64,000 nucleotides of DNA, taken from NCBI GenBank assembly GCA_905221605.1, contig CAJNDS010000263.1:56139-120138 (forward strand). Reading direction: 5' to 3'. Shown in pieces: positions 49,101-55,153 of the stretch. Every line of letters starts with the position of its first letter. Within the stretch, counting starts at the first letter, position 1. This DNA comes from Symbiodinium natans. Its lineage: Eukaryota > Sar > Dinophyceae > Suessiales > Symbiodiniaceae. The position numbers and the translations under genes are program-made. Under the pieces are notes generated by a model. It ran no database searches and was not told the origin of the DNA. It worked only from the letters and a program-made list of their open reading frames with translations.

Positions 49101-51682
49101 GGAAGCATGCCATCCGAGCAAGATTTCGGCTCAGTCTCCAAGGTCGCAAGAGCACGCTGGAATCCCAAGCATATTGTTTGCTTAGATCCGCGTAGGATGC
49201 CCCCACTCAGACTTCAGTTTTTGGTTCGAAAAAAGGCACGATCGCATGAGCCCTGGAGGTTGCGGTGCCTTTTGCGTCGCCTTCCAAACGCTCGCCACAG
49301 AAAGCTCGAGACGCTCCAGCCGACCGCGGCGACTTCTCACCAGCACCTCGGTAGGTCCAGTTTGCTAAGGAGAGTTCCGTTAAGGTCTGGATTCGATGCA
49401 TTCTCCAACTTCGCAGGCTAGGCAAGGGTTGAGCCGAAACCCAGTTCAGCTCGGATCCTACGTGCTGCGCATCATCAGCCCCGATCATTAGCACCAGTCC
49501 CAGATTTCCCATAATGGGTCCACCAGGACGAAACAGAGAACTGCAGGTATTTTGGGTGTTGGATCCAGCTCGCATGCGAGCTGAAGAAGCCCCCGAACCC
49601 ATTCCTATGATCAACGTCCGAACCACGTACTCTCTATGTACATTTCTCGCGGGGGAAGGACGGCACGAGCAGTCCTACAAACCCCCGAAGGAAGACATTC
49701 ACTTTTCCCTTTACGAAGCTCCGAAACCCCAAAGCCAGTCCATGGAAGCCTCACTCCGATGATTGGGTCAAGGCCTGGTTGCAGCCCCGGGCGGAGCTGA
49801 GCTTTCACCAGGCCGGGAACTTTGGGGGCCTGTGAGAAGTCGTAGGATATTTCGGAAATTTTCGGATGGTTTAGGTATTATGGATGTTGGGTTTTGCGGG
49901 TGGTCGAGGAGATGAGTGGGTTCAGTTGGGGAGTAGGCAGAAGGACATGGTGCCCGTCGCCTGGGCTCGCCGAAAAGTGGAAGATCACCACAATGTGAAG
50001 GTCGAACGACTGCCAGGGTTCTTCCCGATATGACGGCAGCCCGAGCAGACAGTCTTTGCCTGCCCTTCATAAGCCCCAGCCCTGTAAGCCGCCAACGTCA
50101 GGGCGACAAAGAGCTCCCAAGTCGCAACCCCACCATCCTCAACGGGAGCTTTCCATTGAGAGGCCAGCGGCACCCCGGCGCAGTCCGTGAAAAGTGACCT
50201 GGGCTCCGAGAGCCAGGCGCCTTCCTCGGCAGTAAGTGCTACACGACGCCGAAAGCCTGAAGCCCTCATCCACGAGGTGCAACAGCCTGAAGTATCAAAG
50301 CCTGCCCCTTTTTAGTTTTTTGGCTTGAAAGCTGCAGCCCACAGGGCCTGGCTTTGCCCCCACCGCCTCGGCTTCCTCGGCCCCCAGCCTTGGAGTTTGG
50401 GCCCCAGTCTCTTTTTATTTGGTACTTGTTGTACGTAGGGTCCAGTACGGACATGCCTTGCAGGCTGGGCTGGATGCGAATTTCAGATGACAAGGGTTGA
50501 GGGTTTGGCATCTAGGGCTGAGGGCTTTCCCGGGGGCGAGGGGTGCTGCATGGGTGATTTGGGATGGAATGGTGCAGGGTGGTTAACAGATCATAATGCG
50601 GTTTTAGCGAGGATTTTGACCTGTTACGAGCCAGCGCAGACTCGTTGTGGCATGTGTGGAGTTGGGGTTCGAACTTCAGGTTGCTTGATGCTGAGCACAG
50701 CATTCGACGGCTTTGCTCAATTGTGCTCCCATACAACTACCTTCAGATGCTGAAGCATGTTCGATCTTCTCGATGTAGCTCAAGTGCTTAGCCGAGCATT
50801 TGCAGAAGCTTTCGTCTTTGAACATGTTAAAAACGCTCGTTTCACTGCTCCACCTGTTGCCATCTCGTGCCCAGCCAAACCCCAGCCGCGAACAGAGCAT
50901 TTGTGGGCATTTGCGGTCATTGTTCGCCCAGGAGCCCGGGGCCAGTTCCGCCGCCTCCGCTGCCGCTGGCTGCTTGGTTTTTTTTGTTTTTTCTGCGGGC
51001 GAGTTTGGTGGTTGGGTTTATATTTCAGTTTTAAAAGCTAGCTTTGGACGTCGGGTTTCAGGGTCAGGGTTTGAGATTTAGGTTCGAGGGCTTTGGGTTC
51101 TTTGGGTTCTTTGGGTTTTGTGGTGTTTTGAGGTGTTTTGACATCTTCTCGAGCCCAGATGTCACCGGCTTCCCTCAAAATCCCTTCTTCACGTGTGTTG
51201 CGATTCCAGGAGAAGCAGCCAAGTCCACCAGAGAAGCCACCAGAAGGCGGATGATTCTTGTTTTCTCATTACCAGGGCCTGGGGCCGAAAGGGGCTTAAC
51301 AGGGCTTTCGGCCGCAAAATGTTCAAGAAGACAGGTTTCCACCGGGGACGAGCTGGTCTTAAATTTCCGCCGGTGCCTCCGTCGCCAAGTTCCAACTCCA
51401 AACCGAAGAAACTGGAGGAGCTCCGATTGGCACTTCTTTATGTGGGTACGTCTTCTAACATGTTGCTTGGTCCGTGTGGTTTCATGCTTGATGTCGTCGT
51501 CAGAGTGCGGTTGGTTTTCCTCTGCAGTACAATACAAGGGATGCACTATTCCTCCGGGTGGGTTGCCTGAGTAGCATGGTTTCAATTTTGGGCAAGCAGG
51601 ACAAGCCGAATCCGCTTCTCCTCCCGAGCGCGCCCATCCTTCCGCCGCCGCCGCCACCTCCCAGGCTGGTTTGAACTCCTAA
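14189..51682 (+). CDS. Gene C: multidomain membrane-anchored subtilisin-like (S8) protease
   Basis: Read as one gene of more than 30 exons. Domain order: (1) S8 catalytic domain with DTG (Asp), GHGTHCAG (His), AAGN (oxyanion Asn) and GTSMATPLVAG (Ser); (2) ASH-like beta-sandwich, 19.07-19.69 kb; (3) PA domain, 29.59-31.82 kb; (4) nidogen-like domain, 34.88-35.83 kb; (5) Cys-rich TADTACCACGGG module, 38.4-38.8 kb; (6) Thr/Ser-rich stalk to 42.3 kb; (7) SEA-like module, 42.66-43.92 kb; (8) TSP1-like repeats, 45.8-46.75 kb; (9) one transmembrane helix near 47.04 kb; (10) cytoplasmic tail ending near 51.68 kb. All three catalytic residues are present, so activity is plausible; the role would be cleavage of extracellular proteins at the cell surface. 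In lactocepin-type subtilases the PA domain is inserted inside the catalytic domain; here it lies after it. The signal-peptide exon was not found. Unity over 37 kb is inference: the stretches 19.7-29.6 and 35.8-38.4 kb offer no linking exon, so a split into two genes is possible. Confidence 0.5.
14497..14995. repeat. Microsatellite cluster: TG, GTG/GTA and AGAC tracts
   Basis: (TG)n lies near 14497-14512, imperfect GTG/GTA triplets at about 14728-14818, and 'CAGAGAGACA'-type pentamers/decamers at 14876-14990. It sits in presumed intron upstream of the catalytic exons. Confidence 0.9.
15165..15245 (+). CDS. Candidate gene C exon before the catalytic Asp
   Basis: The frame reads 'IQDPHWSRQWGFRRSGFESA' then 'WGR'. 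S8 proteases often have such a DPxxxxQWxL...AW segment just before the first catalytic strand. Other frames are also open here, so support is moderate. Confidence 0.4.
15359..15422 (+). CDS. Gene C exon: catalytic Asp
   Basis: The frame reads 'VDPVPVIVAVLDTGIQLNHE'. The D of VLDTG is the S8 catalytic aspartate. A start after CCAAG|G at 15359 is preferred, but the frame is open upstream through 'ESMVYAEPR'. The exon ends before GA at 15423, and joining to 15563 gives 'LNHEDLQGRLWQNEGEIPNN'. Confidence 0.85.
15563..15719 (+). CDS. Gene C exon: catalytic His
   Basis: The frame contains 'NGIDDDGNGLVDDVHGYDF' and ends in 'DDDGHGTHCAG'. Both are standard S8 landmarks, and the H of GHGTH is catalytic. 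The acidic DDDGNG stretch is a likely calcium site. A GA donor at 15720 joins in phase to GCGTCATT at 15796. Confidence 0.95.
15796..15877 (+). CDS. Gene C exon: S8 core strand after His
   Basis: The frame reads 'VIAAVRNAVGVVGAAGGNPA' then 'IRIMALR', the usual GVIAAxxNNxxGVxGVAxxAxIMxLR segment. The GT donor at 15878 joins in phase to 16084. Confidence 0.9.
16084..16131 (+). CDS. Gene C exon: S8 core, 48 bases
   Basis: The tiny exon encodes 'FLSRDGGRTSDAVLAL', the S8 helix leading into the SxxSWG strand. A GA donor at 16132 joins to 16607 to give 'DAVLALNYAISMGATISSNS'. Confidence 0.85.
16607..16680 (+). CDS. Gene C exon: S8 'ISSNSWG' strand
   Basis: After CCAAG|G the frame reads 'NYAISMGATISSNSWG', the substrate-binding strand of S8 proteases, then 'RDSQQYP'. 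The exon end is uncertain; TAG follows at 16695. About 25 residues expected before the AAGN exon are not located. Confidence 0.85.
17397..17424 (+). CDS. Gene C exon: oxyanion-hole AAGN
   Basis: After TCGCAG|G the frame reads 'ESGHLFVAAAGN', which matches the S8 segment carrying the oxyanion-hole Asn. The junction is ambiguous because the intron side (GGGAAT) and the next exon (GGTAAC) could both supply Gly-Asn. Confidence 0.8.
17526..17654 (+). CDS. Gene C exon: S8 'VAATTPTDQLADYSNYG'
   Basis: The frame reads 'NDLIPTYPCNYEPALCVAAT' and on to 'DQLADYSNYGVGSVQIAAPG'. This is the region in which S8 enzymes check Ala-Thr and SNxG, leading to the APG turn. A GC donor at 17655 joins to 17802 in phase. 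Confidence 0.92.
17802..17935 (+). CDS. Gene C exon: catalytic Ser
   Basis: The frame reads 'TDIFSTHLGSASYMSLSGTS' then 'MATPLVAGATALVWSWMG'. The Ser of GTSMATP is the S8 nucleophile. The exon end is not fixed; the likely donor is a GC after 'SWMG'. Confidence 0.95.
17936..19072 (+). other. Intron-like stretch after the catalytic Ser exon
   Basis: The end of the S8 fold (last helix, GRLNxxxA motif) should be encoded here but I could not place it with confidence. A frame at 18545-18615 reads 'NITEVEIGHEFLGVGVYQAH' and might be an exon, without domain support. A long minus-strand open frame here overlaps the Ser exon and is judged a shadow. Confidence 0.35.
19073..19165 (+). CDS. Gene C exon: ASH-like beta-sandwich, part 1
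   Basis: After TGCAAG|G the frame reads 'EILGTPYLPATIFAGTLHFG' then 'TVPVGGEGRRT'. The 'LxFGxVPVG' pattern is typical of ASH / choice-of-anchor-D type beta-sandwiches. The GT donor at 19166 joins in phase to 19334. Confidence 0.75.
19334..19417 (+). CDS. Gene C exon: ASH-like beta-sandwich, part 2
   Basis: After CTTCAG|G the frame reads 'VRIWNFGNGTARAQVLPLTV' then 'PFAGPSVE'. 'T-VRIWNFGNGT' matches the TVxxxNxGxxxL strand of such domains. A GC donor at 19418 joins in phase 0 to 19584. Confidence 0.8.
19584..19691 (+). CDS. Gene C exon: ASH-like beta-sandwich, part 3
   Basis: After GCAGCAG|G the frame reads 'VSVEPHQSADVVISCRPRST' then 'GSYTGTAAWTHTQ'. The PxxSxxVxxxxxPxxxGxYxGxxxxx ending is the usual close of this fold. 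A GC donor follows at 19692. Confidence 0.75.
19692..21061 (+). other. Intron of gene C, no exon recognised
   Basis: Intron-like sequence between the ASH-like exons and the minisatellite. Several small open frames occur on both strands without domain match or phased partners. Confidence 0.4.
21062..28986. repeat. 112-bp minisatellite array, about 71 copies
   Basis: Head-to-tail units of 112 bases run across 7.9 kb; for example 'AGATGTTGCAAAACCAACTG' recurs at 23231 and 23343. Other unit landmarks are 'GCGCGCATTTGACAAGGCAG' and 'GGGTATATTTCTGGCCACAT'. Copies before about 22.9 kb mostly carry CCGGCC, CCCCAGTG and GACGAGG; later copies carry CTGGCC, CCCCTGTG and GACAAGG and are nearly identical. 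Truncated units (about 80-103 bases) interrupt the array, for example near 21975, 22190, 24020, 25840 and 26345. Because 112 is not a multiple of three, the frame shifts each unit and overlapping minus-strand frames of about 92 codons appear; they are not genes. Confidence 0.98.
29160..29530. repeat. GA-microsatellite tracts separated by GC-rich hairpins
   Basis: GA-rich tracts lie at about 29166-29222, 29363-29383 and 29464-29523. Between them are 29288-29334, where CGCGTG pairs with CACGCG and the inner TCTCCC pairs with GGGAGA across a GTCG loop, and 29408-29460, with a similar CTTCGCG...GTGTGAAG arrangement. Comparable hairpins border other purine tracts in the window. Confidence 0.75.
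29593..29666 (+). CDS. Gene C exon leading into the PA domain
   Basis: After ATTTAG|G the frame reads 'PGELPFHVSPSVPAEWESDI' then 'LDPE'. A GC donor at 29667 joins in phase to 30062 ('DPE' + 'APECNITAVLAAASA'). It is the first exon after the minisatellite intron. Confidence 0.7.
30062..30186 (+). CDS. Gene C exon: PA domain, N-terminal part
   Basis: After CTCGCAG|G the frame reads 'APECNITAVLAAASAANEQG' and on to 'RPAVFSGALKGGVL'. The last part fits the first PA strands. A GC donor at 30187 joins in phase to 30318. Confidence 0.75.
30318..30426 (+). CDS. Gene C exon: PA domain core
   Basis: The frame reads 'DLPPGCHPHDSSVAGKVVVV' then 'ARGGCTFQQKAEMIQA'. The GKxVxVxRGGCTFxxKAxxxQxA motif is diagnostic of protease-associated (PA) domains. 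A GA donor at 30427 joins to 31325 to give 'MIQAEAGGVGALFYDTE'. Confidence 0.92.
31325..31362 (+). CDS. Gene C exon: PA domain, next strand
   Basis: After CGCAG|G the frame reads 'EAGGVGALFYDTE', the AGAxAVIxYD strand of PA domains. The short exon's 3' end is not fixed. Confidence 0.8.
31733..31822 (+). CDS. Gene C exon: PA domain, C-terminal part
   Basis: The frame reads 'MMATADATAAPALPAFMVSR' then 'TQG'. 'xxPAFMVSRxxG' is the closing strand of PA domains (IPAxxISxxxG). The start is approximate; a GC donor after 'SRTQ' is likely. Confidence 0.7.
31823..34876 (+). other. Mostly intron: AT-rich repeats, one candidate exon, purine microsatellites
   Basis: Contents: ATAA/ATAC tracts at about 31914-31985; a candidate exon at 33056-33140 reading 'NFDEHGFYSAVYTGATNNSG' after a TCCAG|G acceptor; GAAA (34008-34046), GAA (34098-34250) and GGA (34438-34512) tracts; GC hairpins at 34046-34090, 34370-34420 and 34568-34622. 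Very long Lys, Arg or Ser homopolymer frames are artefacts of the triplet repeats. Confidence 0.6.
34877..34954 (+). CDS. Gene C exon: nidogen-like domain, part 1
   Basis: The frame reads 'VVEDMDDNAAAMTLPLKMSF' then 'YG'. It matches the LPFxFxFYG strand. A GA donor at 34955 joins in phase 0 to 35197, giving 'SFYG' + 'DVQLSSNGLIAI'. The 5' end is approximate. Confidence 0.7.
35197..35260 (+). CDS. Gene C exon: nidogen-like domain, part 2
   Basis: After CCTGCAG|G the frame reads 'DVQLSSNGLIAISPDSTTYE'. The VxxSSNGxIxF motif is typical. A GC donor at 35261 joins in phase to 35401 ('EPG' + 'YLPSVSKPNG'). Confidence 0.85.
35401..35587 (+). CDS. Gene C exon: nidogen-like domain, part 3
   Basis: The frame reads 'YLPSVSKPNGIVAAYWDDLW' and runs on to 'GTGNASIIQFLGLPGAV'. 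PNxIVAxYWDDL is the signature; the second half fits the xFIxQF strand. A GT donor at 35588 gives the phase required by 35707. Confidence 0.8.
35707..35836 (+). CDS. Gene C exon: nidogen-like domain, part 4
   Basis: The frame reads 'FSQFEHRYDASIVASVEVKL' then 'YEDGCIELQYQ', the VxFxVxLYEDGxIxFxY strand that closes the domain. The 3' end is approximate; TGA at 35834 marks the limit. Confidence 0.8.
35837..38413 (+). other. Intron-like stretch, no exon assigned
   Basis: Short open frames such as one around 36640-36770 and one around 37240-37460 have no domain match. A T-run lies near 37759-37768. Linking exons between the nidogen-like and Cys-rich modules may be hidden here. Confidence 0.35.
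38414..38497 (+). CDS. Gene C exon: Cys-rich module, part 1
   Basis: After CGACAG|G the frame reads 'SDHPSGWIDTWGDTCAVYAN' then 'NLYCTPTG'. The WxDxxGDxCxxYxxxxxCxxxG pattern occurs in dinoflagellate and diatom proteins. The GT donor at 38498 joins in phase to 38714. Confidence 0.8.
38714..40987 (+). CDS. Gene C exon: Cys-rich module end plus Thr/Ser-rich stalk
   Basis: This single 2274-base exon encodes 'WQWFWGNFGDYRNHG' and 'HTADTACCACGGG', closing the Cys-rich module. A Pro/Glu linker and about 700 residues follow that are almost entirely Thr and Ser, including a long Ser run near 40030-40110. The composition is that of a heavily O-glycosylated mucin-like stalk. It lies between exons mostly under 190 bases. 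The GT donor at 40988 joins in phase to 41153. The frame is certain because it is continuous with the Cys-rich motif; long open frames on the minus strand (38769-39530, 39762-40919) are composition shadows. Confidence 0.92.
41153..42265 (+). CDS. Gene C Thr/Ser-rich stalk, four further exons
   Basis: Exons: 41153-41242 ('TSETSTVTSTTTSTHTSTAT'), 41315-41492 ('TVTSTTSSTTSRTYTTHTSS'), 41737-about 41770 ('TSTSATATSTTAS') and 42195-about 42265 ('SSTSWTSSTRTLTSTTVTTQ'). The first two junctions and 41493/41737 keep frame with GT donors and AG|G acceptors. A CTT tract (41578-41645) sits in one intron. Confidence 0.75.
42497..42575 (+). CDS. Candidate gene C exon after the stalk
   Basis: After GCTCAG|G the frame reads 'NAPPVMVMSEPEPVQTIETT', Pro/Glu-rich. 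The phase fits the preceding Thr/Ser exon. No domain is recognised. Confidence 0.45.
42658..42745 (+). CDS. Gene C exon: SEA-like module, first part
   Basis: After CACAAG|G the frame reads 'VVGANSTSPSFESSLVSSIS' then 'SLLGVDPRR'. The FxxxLxxxIxxxLGVDPxRV pattern occurs in SEA-like modules of many protist surface proteins. A GC donor follows at 42746. Confidence 0.6.
43691..43925 (+). CDS. Gene C exons: SEA-like module, second part (43691-43750, 43848-about 43925)
   Basis: Exon one reads 'VDFQVAMPAATSEVSAASSQ' and ends at a GT donor. Exon two reads 'VQEMVAALSDMKALLFTAGI', joined in phase 0. The VDFxV strand is what should follow the GVDPxRV half. Confidence 0.6.
43926..44948 (+). other. Intron-like stretch with a perfect hairpin
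   Basis: No exon is assigned. GCCTCACC at 44538-44545 and GGTGAGGC at 44554-44561 form an 8-bp perfect stem with an 8-base loop. Confidence 0.4.
44949..45014 (+). CDS. Gene C candidate exon: start of a TSP1-like repeat
   Basis: After CTTGCAG|G the frame reads 'DWGACARGIACVTSPFASRY' then 'RQ', with a W-G-x-C start as in TSP1 repeats. A GC donor at 45015 keeps phase 0. Confidence 0.5.
45740..45768. repeat. TA microsatellite
   Basis: An uninterrupted (TA)n run in an intron of gene C. A similar tract is at 30473-30493. Confidence 0.9.
45833..45905 (+). CDS. Gene C candidate exon: TSP1-like repeat, C-terminal half
   Basis: The frame reads 'RCGSEDNVSIALLSELCSGP' then 'MPRTEDP'. Spacing CxSEDN...x-LCxG..P.TE resembles the second half of TSP1 repeats. 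The acceptor is not AG|G, so the start is uncertain. Confidence 0.5.
46597..46752 (+). CDS. Gene C exon: TSP1-like repeat next to the membrane
   Basis: After GCAAG|G the frame reads 'CNATGMGKQYRAVTCLASGS' and on to 'ECELPRPTTDRSCRC'. The CxxxxGxGxQxRxVxC...C...P...RxC pattern is TSP1/ADAMTS-like. The exon is 156 bases, phase 0 on both sides, with a GT donor at 46753 joining to 46948. Confidence 0.75.
46948..47335 (+). CDS. Gene C exon: transmembrane helix and cytoplasmic start
   Basis: After CGTCAG|G the frame runs through a short linker, then 'SVMLVSVLGTCILCTCISFG' and 'CFALTTRRPSK', a Cys-containing helix ended by basic residues. A hydrophilic tail with Lys, Asp and Ser/Pro follows. The exon may end at a GA donor near 47335 or run to TAA at 47395. 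If it ended there it would be the C-terminus, but further biased exons downstream suggest otherwise. Confidence 0.75.
47398..51302 (+). CDS. Candidate cytoplasmic-tail exons of gene C
   Basis: Several stretches with strong codon bias and Pro/Ser/basic composition: about 47990-48165 ('APNRPSSQVFLPLSSPSNGA', 'SPKRRPTLPAVSETEAATPS'); 48330-48475 ('NSRKRQANAFQPPEAHTMHT'); about 48735-48868 ('RAIAATEEEERPTPAHTADG'); about 49045-49190 ('SPQHLKGANADPGSMPSEQD'); about 49270-49350 ('SPSKRSPQKARDAPADRGDF'). They have AG|G acceptors in several cases but no recognisable domain. Phase continuity was not fully established, so some may be chance. Confidence 0.4.
51303..51682 (+). CDS. Gene C last two candidate exons (51303-51445, 51600-51682)
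   Basis: The first reads 'MFKKTGFHRGRAGLKFPPVP' then 'PSPSSNSKPKKLEELRL', basic and Pro/Ser-rich. A GT donor at 51446 joined to 51600 gives a Ser/Ala-rich end at TAA 51680-51682. The alternative frame of the last exon ends in a poly-Pro stretch and TGA at 51672-51674, but would need an unusual donor. I take this as the 3' end of gene C. Confidence 0.45.
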
Positions 51683-54043
51683 GAGTCCTGTTGGGAGTCC
51701 TGTGGGAGTCCTGTGGGAGTCCTGTGGGAGTCTTCATGGATGCGAGGGTCTCGGGCTCTTTGGTTCGAATGAATTCTGCAGGCCTGGCAAAAAGTGAAGT
51801 GTACCTCGGCACCGGCACCGACCATGCAACGTGTATCAGTTCAGTCGCGTGCCGCACTGAGGGCTTGATAGCAGCTCCGGAAGCAAGTTGTGTAGGTGAA
51901 GATGGTGTGTAGGTCCTCATAGGGAGTAGAGCAGGGCAAAAGGGGTGCTGCATGATCCTGGCATTCTCACGCGGCATTTCTTCCGACCTTTTCATGCTTT
52001 CATGTCTCGATTCGTTGGTTGGTGTGACAAAGAGCGAACTGCTTTGGCCCTGCAGTGCCTATACAGCTGCTGTAGCCAACTTGGTTCTGGAGATGCCAAA
52101 AGTATTCGTACGACGACTCGCAGAACGAGGTAGTTCCTCCGCTGCCCCATAGGAGGATCTCCGCAGCTTTCAAGATGCGAGGGCCCCAGATTCGGAGGCG
52201 AACCAGATCAGATGGCTTTCTGAATCTCTCCAGCCCTAGAGCCAATGTGTCACAGCTCCAAAGCCCACAAGGAACTACCTCGCATTAGCTAGGCTTCCTG
52301 GACAGCGCTTTCCCATCTCCGAAGGAGATACAGCTGTCAAATGCCTCCCTAGGAGGCTTTCCTTGCCCGGGTCCAATTTCAAGTCGTGGTGTACCCACCA
52401 AATCTTCATGTAGTCAGCAGCTCATTTTGCCCGGCTTTAGTTGAAACCCGCGTGATTATCAGCTACCAGTTTGAAGAACTGTGGCAGGATGTCAATCGAC
52501 AGCTCTTGCTTGTTATTTCCCACCAAGGCCCCCTGCCTGGAAGGATCACGGCCATCCAGCAATTCTGCCTGAATGAGAAAACCTCGGGCACTTGTCTTTC
52601 AGCACTTCTAGGCAGAAGCCTTCTTAATTTGCTGGTGGCCATGGCTGGAGGCTAGAAGTGCATGACTTCGGCCTCGTGCTCGAGAGCCACGCATTTTATT
52701 ACATCCTTTAGCAGGGCCAGTCCAAGTTGAAAGCCTGGGTACAGTGTCGTGCTGACTTGGGGCTGAGCCCTTTGCCACATGCCGTGGCGACACGCCCCAC
52801 CTGGAGGGACACAAAAGAAGAACTCTATAGAATATATAGAATATATAAGAACACTTGCCAGTCCCTCGCTCGCGTGTGGCCACCGCTGCGGAGCTGCAAG
52901 TATCAGACAGCTCCGCCAGAACATCTGATGCAGCTGGATTCTATAGATAGGTCTTGCAACTACTTGCACAGGAAGGCTCTCCGCAACAGCAGAAGTGGTT
53001 CTATGCTGTTGGAATGATGCGTAACATGACTGACTACAAGATAAGTTCATGTGCCTTCCGGCAGCTTTCGGACGTCTAAGCTCCGGCTGCCCGTGAATGT
53101 GTATATAGGCCGTGTAGGCGCTTCTCTCCCTATAAGGTGAGTCTGATTGATTTCATGCCGCCTCAAAATCCCTCCATGTGGACGGTTTGCCTTTGTTGCC
53201 TTTGTTCGCTGTTTCTGGCTCTGGGTGTCCACATTTGAATGATATTCGGCCTTAATCTATCCTGCGCCGACATCCAACAGCCCGACATGCATAAAGGGGG
53301 TGCTGACCGACAGACCCGAATAACTTAAAGGTGGTTTGGGCTGAGGCTCAATGCCTGTCACTTAAGGAGCCTTAGGTTGACGAGTGTTCTGGCAATCCTC
53401 CTCCCTCCGGACATCTTGACAGTTTGCTGTTCTTGGACTCTTTTTCTGCACAGCGTAGGTTGCAGCGGGCACTTCTTTGGAGGTCGGGCCGGCTCCCGAT
53501 CTTCCCGATGCGCCCAGCATGTTCTGAACACACAGCTAGAAGTAGCCTACCAATCCCTGCATCCTGCTTTTTTTCAACAGTACAGTGGGCATAGTAAGAT
53601 TTCGTGCCTCGCTCACAGAAGTGAAGGGCTGGCTGCGGCTGGCTCTGGGTACTGTACTAATTCTATTATACTATTTTTTGAATTAAGCGTTCACGTTTTG
53701 GGCTTTGAGGTGGCGATCGAAGTGGCCAAAGCGAAGAATCCAGTTGCAGTGCCCGGAGTGTGGGGGAACGGATGACAGGAGACGGAAGAGTGCTCTGAAG
53801 CAATCCACGGCAACGGGGACCACTATCGAGGCTGCCAAACAATTACAAGGACCGAAATTCGATTGTTTTGAGTTCGGCCTTAGTTATAGGGTGGCTTGGC
53901 AGTTGAGTTCCTGAAGTGTGGCCTTGGGTCTTGATGCGTACTCTTGTCAGAGAAGTCCGAGACGAAGTGTTCGACGCCTCCTGGAATAAGGGTAGGGTTG
54001 TAAGTTGAAAACAAGTATAAGCAAGTTCTGTGATTTGATAGAG
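51683..54043 (+). other. Region between genes C and D, start of D not found
   Basis: A short direct repeat of 'GTCCTGTGGGAGTC' occurs at 51686-51735. No signal peptide exon is convincing. The first part of the kringle (before 54044) must lie here if gene D is intact. Confidence 0.4.
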
Positions 54044-54094
54044 GAGTGGCTTGACCTGCCAGAGATGGGATACCAACAGTCCCCATCCGACGGC
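54044..54094 (+). CDS. Gene D exon: kringle, first recognised part
   Basis: The frame reads 'SGLTCQRWDTNSPHPTA', the kringle SGxxCQxWxxxxPH core. A GC donor at 54095 joins to 54294 to give 'PHPTASNYPTAGLDENYC'. Confidence 0.85.
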
Positions 54095-54484
54095 GCCATA
54101 CAGCCCGTGGCTGGGCTAGTGATGGCAATTTTCTTTTCGAGGCTTTTCGGCACAGGCATGGTTTGTGCGAAACGTCACGGACTGGCCTGCTAGGTGCTGA
54201 GGTGAATGTAGCCTTCCAAGCATTCGCAACCGCATCTCCTGCCGTGGGCTTGAGCAACACCTGCAAAGTCCATTCGTGTGTGAACCCTCCTAGGTCCAAC
54301 TACCCCACCGCTGGCCTGGACGAGAACTACTGCCGCAACCCAGGTCTGCCGACTTCGGGTCAGCTTTTTACAACTTCAAAAACTGTGAAAGAGTGTGACT
54401 GTAAACCTCAAAATGGAAGTCGTAGTTGGTGTGCCTCAGCGCGCACAGTAATCAATAAGTGCCTCTTTGCTTTGCCTGGCGTTG

Positions 54485-54516
<32 letters not shown>

Positions 54517-55108
54517 CTTCCTGGAGCTGGGCCCTATTACCATCCGCTAATACCGTGAAGATGCACAAAGCACTTGCATGTGTTACGGCATTTCTGGGAT
54601 AAGACTTGGTCGAAATATTCTTTCCATCAGCAAGCATGCCAGCAACACTCTTATTTTGCAGCAGGCCCTTGCTTTGTGGGTCGTTTCTGGACCGAGACAC
54701 GTCTTGTGGAGGTCGGCCCTTAGACAATCCCTGAATGGAATCTGACCTCGGCAAAGTAATCAGCAGCTCTGCGATTCGTCTGTCCAAGACGGCTTGTGGG
54801 AACATCTCACCACATGCTTCAGGGTTTCAGGGAGCAGGGTCTCTACCCCTTGCCCCTTGGCACCAAAGATGAGCAAAGCCAAGGCGGCGACAGGGAAACG
54901 AGCCACAGCTGCAACTTGTGCCGTATAAAAATAAACACCTCGAGTTCGATAAAAGGTGCAGTTTCCGAAGTCGCCTTCGAAGGTTTCGACATCCAGGGCT
55001 CCAAACTCAACAGGTCGGGTTAGGGATTCGCACTGCAAAGAACAAATATGCATGAGCAGGTCGTTGGCTTGCAAAGGGACCCCTAGATTGCAACAGGAGA
55101 GAATAAGG

Positions 55109-55153
<45 letters not shown>

